From a virus: DNA of 64,000 bases. The stretch covers positions 62,001 to 126,000 of the IMG/VR virus record IMGVR_UViG_3300042691_044733. One strand, 5' to 3'. Each line of letters begins with the position of its first letter. The first letter of the stretch is position 1. A program made the position numbers and the translations under genes. Shown piece after piece: positions 13,001-19,735 of the stretch. The notes beneath the pieces are model-generated. The model did not search any database, had not been told where the DNA came from, and saw nothing but the letters and a program-made list of their open reading frames with translations.

Positions 13001-14313
13001 TTTTCCTCATCTGTCATTTTATCATAAGATGAGAACGTATATGAATTTTTTTCAGTAGTAATAATTAAAGTACGTACCCCATTAAGTAATTCATATTCAA
13101 CGAATTTATTATTCCTAAAGAACGTGTCAATAAATTGTTCAATTAAAGAACGGGATTCTGGTGTATCTCTGTCTCCATTTTCTAATTCAAAATTACCCAA
13201 TAAAATATTTACAGCAGCATCTAGGAATTCTTGATCAGATTCTACTGGATTTGCAGCAAAACTTATTGACGCTCTATTAGCACCTCTAATAAAATTATTA
13301 GAAATAGTATTTATTTCTTGACCGCTTGCAGTTACAATTTTAATTCTTTTTACTTCTATGGGCAACTCTGATAAATCCTCAATTTGAGGATCACCAAGAT
13401 TTCTTCTTATTGAGTTATTAGAAGGAATATATCCAGTACTTAAACCAATTATTTCTTGAGTAATTTGATTTTTAGGACTTGATAATATAAATTCTTTTTT
13501 CTTTTCAACTTCTTTTAATTCTTCTGCAAGAACTTCTTCTGCTTCTTCAATAGAGATATTTCTTGTTTTTGCAATTTCAGGAAGTGTTTGAATAGTTGCA
13601 GGATCAGATCTAAAAAAGAAATAAACATATTTACCAGAATCTGATTCTTTATAATCATTATCTAATAATACAGGTTCCCCCAGGTTATTAGTAACAACCT
13701 GAATTAATGCCTTATTATCAACTCCAGAAATTAATCCATTATTTTGACGAAGTGTTACATAAAAACCACTAAGGTCAGAAGTAGTTTTTTCATTATCAGC
13801 AAGATAATTTAAAAAATTATAACTATGTTCTCTACCAGGTTCTTCTGAATTTCCTGTAGTAGAAGCAAGTGTGTTAGGTCTTGCACTGAATACTTCAGGT
13901 AAAATCTTAGTTTTTGGTTCTGGTTTAGGTTCTACTTTAGGGACCTCTTTAATTGCTGATTCTTGTTTCTTGTTTAAATCTAAAATTGTCTCAAGATTCT
14001 TGATATCATCATTAATACTTTTCTTTAACTGATATGCAGCAGGTAATGATTCAATAATCTTACCAGTTATTGTGTCATCTACACCAACAATATATTCTAG
14101 ATATTGAGGGATTAATCCTGCATAAGTTAATGCAAGATCATATGCGTCAGGATTTTTCTTTTTATCAAAGTTATTCTTAACGTCAGAATACATTTTTTTC
14201 ATGTAACCAATCAAATTAAATGGTTGATTAGTATCATGAAGAACTCTTATATCACTTATAATTTTTTTAAGTAATCTATATTTTTGTTGGTCATCTAGTG
14301 CACAAAAAGCCAT
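4093..14313 (-). CDS. Virion DNA-dependent RNA polymerase, crAss-like single giant polypeptide
   Basis: 3406 residues. The catalytic signature AGSDFDIDKMYFIFP places three aspartates at D2178, D2180 and D2182. This is the metal-binding loop of the double-psi beta-barrel RNA polymerase known from crAss-like phages, which is related to the QDE-1-type polymerases. About 100 residues upstream is AMQGNFKKLL (2078-2087), from the companion barrel region that should carry the conserved lysine. A second, separate motif, YHEAWH (HExxH, H658-H662), marks a zincin-like domain in the N-terminal third. In characterised members the polymerase is packaged in the virion and injected to transcribe early genes. 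Here N-terminal, polymerase and long C-terminal parts are all in one frame. It lies 10 bases after the upstream cargo gene and 2 bases before the next. Confidence 0.95.
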   Translation of the reverse strand: MAFCALDDQQKYRLLKKIISDIRVLHDTNQPFNLIGYMKKMYSDVKNNFDKKKNPDAYDLALTYAGLIPQYLEYIVGVDDTITGKIIESLPAAYQLKKSINDDIKNLETILDLNKKQESAIKEVPKVEPKPEPKTKILPEVFSARPNTLASTTGNSEEPGREHSYNFLNYLADNEKTTSDLSGFYVTLRQNNGLISGVDNKALIQVVTNNLGEPVLLDNDYKESDSGKYVYFFFRSDPATIQTLPEIAKTRNISIEEAEEVLAEELKEVEKKKEFILSSPKNQITQEIIGLSTGYIPSNNSIRRNLGDPQIEDLSELPIEVKRIKIVTASGQEINTISNNFIRGANRASISFAANPVESDQEFLDAAVNILLGNFELENGDRDTPESRSLIEQFIDTFFRNNKFVEYELLNGVRTLIITTEKNSYTFSSYDKMTDEEKEQAKQIVKQALTTYTDKGIIKKHAYNILKASEHANGVPYFERVNDKLIVKPRMLSAQQYRKFLQNHTWTSMIPLEDGTFKEVNGYLIFKEIPEEQKQYVQSIKFKQVDENEPVVVPKPKTPGSRTTEDKRVNVNVGRKVDIKNIGKPKNKLKYQKESDVKATEEQIAKAKAWYLNHPLSKYVGFEEFFDLVNSENPNAAATASFAGITLFNGSDYSDLYHEAWHVFTGYFLSKKEKADLYNEVRNTKGTFTTHLGKIITFKDATDLEVEEFLAEEFRTFMLNGQKFKGEAPKRKTIFQKIFEILQILFSSASIEDVMSNSYVSSTVKTLFEQLSIGNLGNRNFDVNKSDFGVLNKIRPLSEEEEVSLDYAEAKLVIDSIDAIISQIIDEKNLENSTERYTTLLLGDIEYKAQLYDAVYLKLTEALANIYSALDDDSPKRIDRNKLLKRKHILETAIINFSGNHAREDNTVTKEDILEALRSGKGTIAYHMQRSKYVNFDDNFSIDDAEEQMKNTNKDSYAQKSGNEIAMKELASAEVLYTIRTLFKYKPDGSLVYNELGFPELVDFDTVWNKLQRNLEGIYNPIDQVEAITALSRQTKDNSLMQLLSKLGPVFLDFSTGTNLGQLSLWTNFANVIASKKIPLVQLTVNILQDEKGKYSGLEIKPGNAKLESSGILKIWETNFQQPDNMNPYIRKAKDDHKELGKKAKRTDANYLMLNKIIMSFEETYLYDPIHFLRALGMDIPFVPTINSGLRNNFGGFLSALMEKIKHYEKNGIKVTSISKLINDAYKGNTLATSFKQLLDLVYRYSDEYGGAMVSNAKGDPQYEYSLRSTISTMIDSVNKAQDFNSISEKRPDGLDPMVLFNPERNPFIKNLRSVERLFGKGYGKRVPKSRIELKNSSGISLTINDEFSGLGIASSEADEISYTLQNLYTMVIYGVSEGTRHSDKATTYLYRIVTEGSNHNFPIEEFVKPSYLSYTVVNQYVKYLASEIERIHRLNNGDPTGDVTVGDNLYKNVGNDFIIFQDILTPETKQKLLDKYISENFLREIEKEENTSLRETIQKEIEEYLNDQINKYKEDLVKMGFYQNEALMNSLVHSIRKKMNYSYLEELKASGEIDDINSFIVNSIISGYVVNDWVHKYESTAMFYGDPALYNMLKEEFHKRNSSIAATGTIPRTDDAMIHALNTPGFKGTYAQSKWYTGNPTSKKDFSDVFDSVVFSDSKRNSIYRSIYEEAFVENQKKLFKERTGKEPNAKEVEEIKKDTASIFGEYSNMKEGDAQGWITFDAYRDLLISLGKWSPYQDELYHKIINGENIDHIDIKKFFPVKKMQYAGPLATSVGLPAIGFHKFSLFPLVPNVIKGTTLEKLHNKLVENKVDYALFQTGSKVSTITNNGKLEKFYNPDGSIAFEKSEPFIKNSIFLRYFKDQLETHDSYKGKIIFSTQLRKLIEEGLMENGVPVDYKPHITDNDERYAEWSKEENKSTPFYDLALKYENQIRILTDFKKRELEKEAGLTYDKEGNAKITKDFIDFVKKELTRQELADHEIDFIDYNPVTGGLKNDLSIHPNAENIERLLTAMVFKRLVRQKTRGEALIQVSGAGFEKGNMRKATEEEQMLYNGTNELPFYHPGKDGKTKAMKVKIAMQGNFKKLLYHPAVKDLIKIKTLTEDGKYRSMTRLEALNSLLRNPEWVEENRDLITIGGVRIPVQGLNSMEFAEVYEFLPENAGNIVVLPSEIVAKAGSDFDIDKMYFIFPSLTKTITGVRKTKYVKENENLNKEELRSQLNNLYQELENVRNRYEDDIRTMINEDFDFYKLDASELKREIKILKNQILDSVNDSNVEVTDDLYESLYHLENQLFELTENVISETNWRKLDYAKEHMAIVREIDDIQSKMDSGSAAGLENNLLDTIVEILSLPTNFLELITPNGTFLLQDSVAKYGKYNREYNQHKNFRNKEAYKQGSKKVIAGTRIFEIGYNRYKQSSNNVGKATLGQGAVDNTYNVIFNRVGAYMSPTVTLGTEKSGYYTLQQTMLLPHNTINGNISLSHFYDTNKKNKISTLIGQLINGWVDVAKDAWIFDIQGNKELTSSMLFMLQAGVPIEHAVALLSQPMVRDYLKKQQLTKSTFAPALGLGVIPRTEFRTRARAMVLKSHPIVQKQLGKGLEKLDSNYTQSRTIFNTLLSNNLNKELDKEVFTLENLNKRLDEFDGNLTEEDLKVFLHFLEIEEMSKAVTQIKMNTNFDTSRSTNMYEAKQKLDKKIDLVNNRRFPYEIVRGIDLNSPIGSFEVQGFAINFLSNFFKLRNHPRLVEFVEETVESLDPLKTFGAFFGTDEKTKEKFAEALRNDFLSYAFQEYIDNIEFDPKKPYKSLRITNKEYSPVEKEVISETVLQNGAFVKDGNLYVDLIRLERDFKNQIYSKPTYRAKGLSPIEINLDPFRGNFNEYVKFIYEREFLRSEISFTKFKETREYQKKVKMLDSMYEKNKGETDSEFKKRTERYLYEDFLRDFALLSKFNIVAMMYSPTGFANQVVDVISHYPELTDEYSLLKTLLPSRSGAITNLKFTENKLTPDKANIYHEQLIKLADPNVKKVENEIDNDKISMLFNMFPMFAFYQSGQDRMGAFAINRIVNTDLMNMLMEPIKRRAERILSSNESKKYLDQYKAFFVKLYKEPVASNNENVDADQPIVNKARKRIKKYFAEDKTKGFFYGSVYSPKVFFYTPKTDNVKAQPKQRFAPAIKTLIDNVNITLASQPNALFIYDDFIPGSKNKLAYMGANYSNTVLRNAAETIDVTVVKINNKDKEVKKPMINPENIFGIPTKKGALVSSIEDIMTDETYSDNIKLIEDAIMKLKEQSVGKIIVFDERGVGNSLLGYTGSESLLNQPKIPDAPGYKTYMYLSKRLYEEFQFINPYFYNSGEFGKLVKKEDTPTNREVNNTIFDDVNNLKVRSGKTLKEIGYTQEIWDSFPQEKKDNILNC

Positions 14314-14323
14314 AATATATTTT

Positions 14324-17300
14324 TTAGCAATTAGGGTCTATTCCTTTAAAGAACTCATCATCCACATCGAGAGAGTCTGTACTTGTTACATCTGTAAATG
14401 CTTGCTTAGCAGCATCTTTCATTGCTTGATCAGAACTCATATCAATTACAGTATTAACATTGCCAGTTGGTCCATCTGGAGTTGGTGGTTTTGGATTAAT
14501 CATATCATCTATTAAAGTTTCTAAAGCATTAAACTGAGGATGATTTTTAACATCTTCATTTTGTTTAACTAACTCATCAAGTTTATTTTTTGCAATCTTA
14601 GCAATTTCTGCAATACTCATTGGTACTTTTTTATTTTCTTCTAATGTATAAAAATCAGATACATAAATTGGAGATATACTTATTGGCATTAAAGCAAGCA
14701 TTATCTCCATAATTTTATCTGCATTTTTTAAAGTATCAACTTTAGGAGATACCTTAGAATCTTCCGTTAATATATTATACAAAGGTTCTTGCAAATATAA
14801 TACATTATCTACTTCCTTGTTAGCATTTTTTTCTACTTTATCATAAACGTTTTTAATGTATTTTTTGTTTAATAGGTTTTGAATCTGAGTAGTATTTGAT
14901 TCTTCGTCAGTGTAATCCAATATAATAGTGGATTTATCGGGTGCTACAACCACATCCGCGCTATCATGATAGAACCAGTTTGTTGTGATTATAGTCTGAC
15001 CTATTTCTTTTAAATAGTTAACCTCATCTTTTATTTGCTCAAGTATTTCTTTATATTCTGCATTAGTATCCTGTGATTGAGATAAAGAATAAAAATAAGA
15101 ACCAACTTGACTTGAGTCCATGTCTTCTATAGAAGAATGCCCGTAGGATAAAAGTACATTTCTTAAAATATCATCTACATTTACAACATCGTAATCTTGA
15201 TAAATTAAATCAGGAATTGTTCCAGGTACTACATAAATAAGTTTACCTTTAAGTTTTGCGGGTACTTGTTTTTTAGGTGTCGGTCTTTCTGACTGTTCAC
15301 TCTCATCTTCCTCAGTATCCGATTCAATTGGACTTAATTGACTCATCTCAGTTGCAGTAAGTTTTGCAACAGGTAAGAATTTAAGTGCTCCTTTTTCTGT
15401 TTTTGCAGGTTTAATTGAAAGTAATGATCCTGAAATTATACCTTCTTTCTTATTTTGTTTGTTTACTTTTTCAGTAATCTGAAGAGGGAATATCTTGATT
15501 TCATCAATTTCAAATCCTGTTAAGTCTTTAAACAACTTAGCATAGATATTCAATTGAATAGCATCTTCTTCTTTTAATGAAGAATTGCCAGTCATATACT
15601 CAACCTCTCTATTTTTTACTGAAGTTTTAATATCTATGATTGAGAATTTACCTTCTTTCTCAACCAAGATGTCCATAGTACCAGCAGTATTGAATCCGTT
15701 AATTTCACCCCATAAAGTTGTAATATCACCATACACGTTATAATCTTTCAGTGCAACAGCAAGATCATAGATTATATCTGACAACTGATCAGAGAAACTA
15801 TCTGTAATTTTTTCAAATACATTAACACCATTTATTTTATAAGATGGTGATAATGAGGCATTTGTAATATAAGTTGCTTTTATTATTGGTGCAAGAATAC
15901 TTTGTACAAATGTTCTTTTATCAAATTGATCAAAACTTCCTTGAATTTGTTTTAAAATTGAAACTCCTTCAGCATCTTGATATAATACCTGTCTAAAGAT
16001 TTCATCAATAAAGTTACCTCTAATAGTTTGAAAACTATCTTCCGAAACCTGATTTTTAGAGTTAGGTTTAAATCTTGTTACTCTATGGTATTTAAGACTA
16101 CTTATTTTTGCTTTACCTGAATTTTCAATTTCAACATAATACTTTCCATTTTCAGTTTCTGGAATAGCTGCTGAAGAAGAAAGAAGTTTTTCTCTAAGTT
16201 TTTTTCTAACTTCTTCAATCATTTCTTGTGATTGCTCACTTACAGATTTTACAGGTACCTGATTTAGTTTATCAAGTGGATCTGAAATTTCTGTATCTTG
16301 TGTTGGTTGAGTATTTGCAGTAGCTGGTTTAGGTTCTGGTTTTTCCTGTACAGGATTTTCCATATTATACTTATCAATAATTGATTGTGCAATAGGGTTA
16401 TCCTTCATCCACTCTTCTATAGATGGGTCGCCACCTTGTTCCATAGCTTTTCTATGTTCTTGAATCAGAAGTGTTTGTAAGCCAACAGGATATGTTTTTA
16501 ACAAAGGAGTTGTTTCAGTGCCTTGAGGTTTAACTTCTTGGGTTTCTTCTGTTGTTGTTTCTTGTTTTGCTGTAAAGGTTGGTTTATTTTTTAATTTCTC
16601 TCCAATCAATTCTTCATAAGCATCAAATAACTCAAGTATTTTTTTGAATGTTTCTGAATCTTTTGCTACCTCGTTACCATCTTTATCAATAAACTTATTT
16701 GGGAACATTCTGAAATTTTTTAATCTATAAAGATTAGCATCATCAAAATAAACATCCAACTTAGCAATATCTTGAATTAACTGATTTGTTTTATTGTTTA
16801 CTTTAAATCTTTCTAATGCATTACGGCTAATTTGTACTTTATTTTTTTCATACTTTAAAGTAATGTCACTAATTCTCTTAGCCATTTTTAACAATGAACC
16901 TGGGTCAGCAAGTATATTTATATTTTGAGCCTGAAACTTTGCACCTACATCAAGTTTTAAAAAGTCAATGTAATCATTAATACTTTCATCAACAAGATCT
17001 GTAATAGGAAATACATTTTTTAAATTTGCAATTGATTTTAAGTATTGCATGTAGTTATCACGTACAACTTCATGAAGGTGTGCTTCAACAACTGCATTAA
17101 GATCAACTGAATCATCTACGTCTTCACCCTCTGCATCAAACATTGAGAGTTGACTATTCTCATCCATAATTTGAACATTCATCAAATTATTTTTTCTAGC
17201 ATACTCTTTTACTGCTTGTTTATATTTTGGGTTATTATGTGATCTTGTTAATGCATCCATAACACCAGAAAACTCTAAAGCAGCTTCTTTCAAACCTTCT

Positions 17301-19735
17301 AGTTTATCTAAAAAAGTACTCTTTTTATTAAACTCAGATGTATTACCTTCAGCTTCTAAAATTTCAATTTCTGATTTTGTTGTTTCAATTAAAGATCTTA
17401 ATTGATTAACATCATATAATGCAGTGAACAAAGATGAATCAGCATCTCTTACAGGTACATTAGTTGATGCTTTAGCGGCAAGGTCTTTTGCTCTTTTAAG
17501 CATTCTATCAAAACTGTACTCTCCATAAACTGACATCATTTTAGCATGCTCAAATGCTTTGTAATTATTCAGTTCTTCTATGTAAGCATCTGGGTTCTTT
17601 TTCTTGTCTATATAACCAGGATTAAAAGGATTTGTTATGGCATCTGCTTTTTTCATCCTTGATTTTATATCCTCAGCTTTCTTTATAGCATTATCAATCT
17701 TAGACATAATATCTGGAGAGTTACCAAACATTTCTGATAACTCTTTTGGATCAGTTTGTTTAAGATCTTTTAATTGATCTACAAATAAGTCATATTTACC
17801 ATTTTTAATTAATGTAAAAACATGCATAAAGAGTGAATCATCTTTAGCATTTTTTTCTCCATTAATATCTCCATTTGCAGCATTTTCCTGAACATTTGCA
17901 GAAAAGTCACGTTGTGTTTTAACATTAGTATCCAACCAGTTAACATAATCGTATGGTCTTTCCTCTAAAGAATTCATAGATTTAACTAATTCATCCATTT
18001 GTTCTTTTTGAGATTTTACATAATCATCATAAGTAGTAGTTTTATTCTTGTAGTCATTAAACTTCATTTGAAGAAGACTACCTGTATTAGATATATAATT
18101 ACTTACTGCTTGAATAGGTCCTCCCATTAAAAATCCTGACATAAATACATCAAGACCTTGCATGCTCATTTGTTCACCAAAACCTTTCTTGAGTGCTTCC
18201 ATGTAAGTATTTTTTGCAGCAATATTAGGATCACCATATAATTCTGCATAATACTGATTCAAGTAATAATCAATATTTGTTTTTTGAATACCTTCTTGAT
18301 AAACTTCTTGAAGACCTTCAACTAAATTAGCTTGTAAATATTTTAAACTTTTAAGTGCAGCGGGTAAAGGTTTGTTTTTTAAAGCGTCCCAGGTACCTTT
18401 TCCAAAAGACTTTAAATAATCTTTTGTGAACATTCCTTTCTTAAACATTCCTTTTTCAATTACTGAATAAGGAGTTTTACCAGCGGCTTTCCATCCTGAG
18501 TTTTTAACTATTTTATAGAAAGAATTTTGAGCACCCAACCTCATCAATCTTTTGTCAATTGGTTTAAATAGACCATCAAATACTATTTTATTAGAATAGT
18601 AGATTGCAGGAATATTACCAATTACTGTTGCAGCAGCTGCTTTTTTACCACGTTGATAAATATCATCAAGTTCATTTTGTGAAATTTCTTTACTAGGGTT
18701 TGCTTTTTTCCATTCTTCAACTGCTTGATTTACAAAATCATTTTGAGCAAAACCACCCTCAAGAGTTGACTCTGAAAGAACTGCATTTAACTGACGCATA
18801 TCATAATAGAATGCAGTTCCTGTTTTAAATGTTTTAGCAAAAGTACTCAACCTATTTTCTGCTGTCCCAGCAGTAAGAGCTTTTTTAACAAATGATCCTG
18901 CATTGTCAAAAGGATTAAATAATGCATTTGCCCCTGTTTGAAGTGATTTATAAAACATTTTTGCTTTATTAGGATCCTTAAATGATCTAACTAACTTAGC
19001 TAATGATTTAGATAAACCAGCAACATTTTGTCCAGTTCTTACAGCAGCAAGTTCACTAGTACCACCAAATGTTGCAGCTGTAATTGCACCTAATGCAATT
19101 TCTTCTGCTGCCATTTCAAGTACCATACCTATAGTATATGCACTATTAGCAACAAAGTTAGTTGCCCAAGCACCTGCACCTTTTCTATTACTTGTTGCAA
19201 TAGAAAGTCTTTCTTCCATTAAAGATGCACCTTCAGTATTTGGACTGAAATCTCCAGTAAGTAAATCACCCCAACTCTTAAAGTTATCATACATTGCACC
19301 ACCAGCAAGACCCCAAAATTGAGTTCCCATTCTACGTGCATCATCTAGAAATGTAGATCTAGAAGTATATTCACTTTCATTATCATTATAAATACTGAAT
19401 CCTAAATTTTTAAACTTAGGATGATTATAGTATCTATTAAAATTATAACCAAATCTACTACCATCAAAACTTGTAACTTTTGATCTACGTAATGGATCAC
19501 TATAAGTTGCAACTTTTGCTTGAAGATTTGCAAATAAATCTTTAGTCAATCCTTTTGAATCAACAGGTTGTGTAAATACATTACCAGCACCATCCTGAGC
19601 ATTTTGTACTACAGGACTATGTTGTCTAAATTGTGCATCTAGCTTTGGTAAGTTTTGATCAAAAAATTGGTTTATCTGATCTAGTTTTGCATCAATTATA
19701 TTAGGATCTAAATTATTTGCTTTGGGGTTTTCCAT
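14324..19735 (-). CDS. Giant virion cargo-type protein with PD-(D/E)XK nuclease-like domain
   Basis: 1803 residues. The best recognisable part is near the C-terminus: GTMDILVEKEGKFSIIDIKT contains D1355, D1368 and K1370, spaced as in RecB/Cas4-type PD-(D/E)XK nucleases (xD followed by DxK after a beta-hairpin). The N-terminal quarter has Ala/Gly-rich hydrophobic stretches around residues 190-225 that could contact a membrane. Much of the rest is helical and charged, with a low-complexity Pro/Thr/Glu-rich segment near residues 1080-1190. It sits immediately upstream of the RNA polymerase gene and overlaps the preceding gene by 23 nt. I infer a polymerase-associated packaged protein, possibly processing DNA during entry. 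The nuclease assignment rests on the motif alone. Confidence 0.85.
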   Translation of the reverse strand: MENPKANNLDPNIIDAKLDQINQFFDQNLPKLDAQFRQHSPVVQNAQDGAGNVFTQPVDSKGLTKDLFANLQAKVATYSDPLRRSKVTSFDGSRFGYNFNRYYNHPKFKNLGFSIYNDNESEYTSRSTFLDDARRMGTQFWGLAGGAMYDNFKSWGDLLTGDFSPNTEGASLMEERLSIATSNRKGAGAWATNFVANSAYTIGMVLEMAAEEIALGAITAATFGGTSELAAVRTGQNVAGLSKSLAKLVRSFKDPNKAKMFYKSLQTGANALFNPFDNAGSFVKKALTAGTAENRLSTFAKTFKTGTAFYYDMRQLNAVLSESTLEGGFAQNDFVNQAVEEWKKANPSKEISQNELDDIYQRGKKAAAATVIGNIPAIYYSNKIVFDGLFKPIDKRLMRLGAQNSFYKIVKNSGWKAAGKTPYSVIEKGMFKKGMFTKDYLKSFGKGTWDALKNKPLPAALKSLKYLQANLVEGLQEVYQEGIQKTNIDYYLNQYYAELYGDPNIAAKNTYMEALKKGFGEQMSMQGLDVFMSGFLMGGPIQAVSNYISNTGSLLQMKFNDYKNKTTTYDDYVKSQKEQMDELVKSMNSLEERPYDYVNWLDTNVKTQRDFSANVQENAANGDINGEKNAKDDSLFMHVFTLIKNGKYDLFVDQLKDLKQTDPKELSEMFGNSPDIMSKIDNAIKKAEDIKSRMKKADAITNPFNPGYIDKKKNPDAYIEELNNYKAFEHAKMMSVYGEYSFDRMLKRAKDLAAKASTNVPVRDADSSLFTALYDVNQLRSLIETTKSEIEILEAEGNTSEFNKKSTFLDKLEGLKEAALEFSGVMDALTRSHNNPKYKQAVKEYARKNNLMNVQIMDENSQLSMFDAEGEDVDDSVDLNAVVEAHLHEVVRDNYMQYLKSIANLKNVFPITDLVDESINDYIDFLKLDVGAKFQAQNINILADPGSLLKMAKRISDITLKYEKNKVQISRNALERFKVNNKTNQLIQDIAKLDVYFDDANLYRLKNFRMFPNKFIDKDGNEVAKDSETFKKILELFDAYEELIGEKLKNKPTFTAKQETTTEETQEVKPQGTETTPLLKTYPVGLQTLLIQEHRKAMEQGGDPSIEEWMKDNPIAQSIIDKYNMENPVQEKPEPKPATANTQPTQDTEISDPLDKLNQVPVKSVSEQSQEMIEEVRKKLREKLLSSSAAIPETENGKYYVEIENSGKAKISSLKYHRVTRFKPNSKNQVSEDSFQTIRGNFIDEIFRQVLYQDAEGVSILKQIQGSFDQFDKRTFVQSILAPIIKATYITNASLSPSYKINGVNVFEKITDSFSDQLSDIIYDLAVALKDYNVYGDITTLWGEINGFNTAGTMDILVEKEGKFSIIDIKTSVKNREVEYMTGNSSLKEEDAIQLNIYAKLFKDLTGFEIDEIKIFPLQITEKVNKQNKKEGIISGSLLSIKPAKTEKGALKFLPVAKLTATEMSQLSPIESDTEEDESEQSERPTPKKQVPAKLKGKLIYVVPGTIPDLIYQDYDVVNVDDILRNVLLSYGHSSIEDMDSSQVGSYFYSLSQSQDTNAEYKEILEQIKDEVNYLKEIGQTIITTNWFYHDSADVVVAPDKSTIILDYTDEESNTTQIQNLLNKKYIKNVYDKVEKNANKEVDNVLYLQEPLYNILTEDSKVSPKVDTLKNADKIMEIMLALMPISISPIYVSDFYTLEENKKVPMSIAEIAKIAKNKLDELVKQNEDVKNHPQFNALETLIDDMINPKPPTPDGPTGNVNTVIDMSSDQAMKDAAKQAFTDVTSTDSLDVDDEFFKGIDPNC

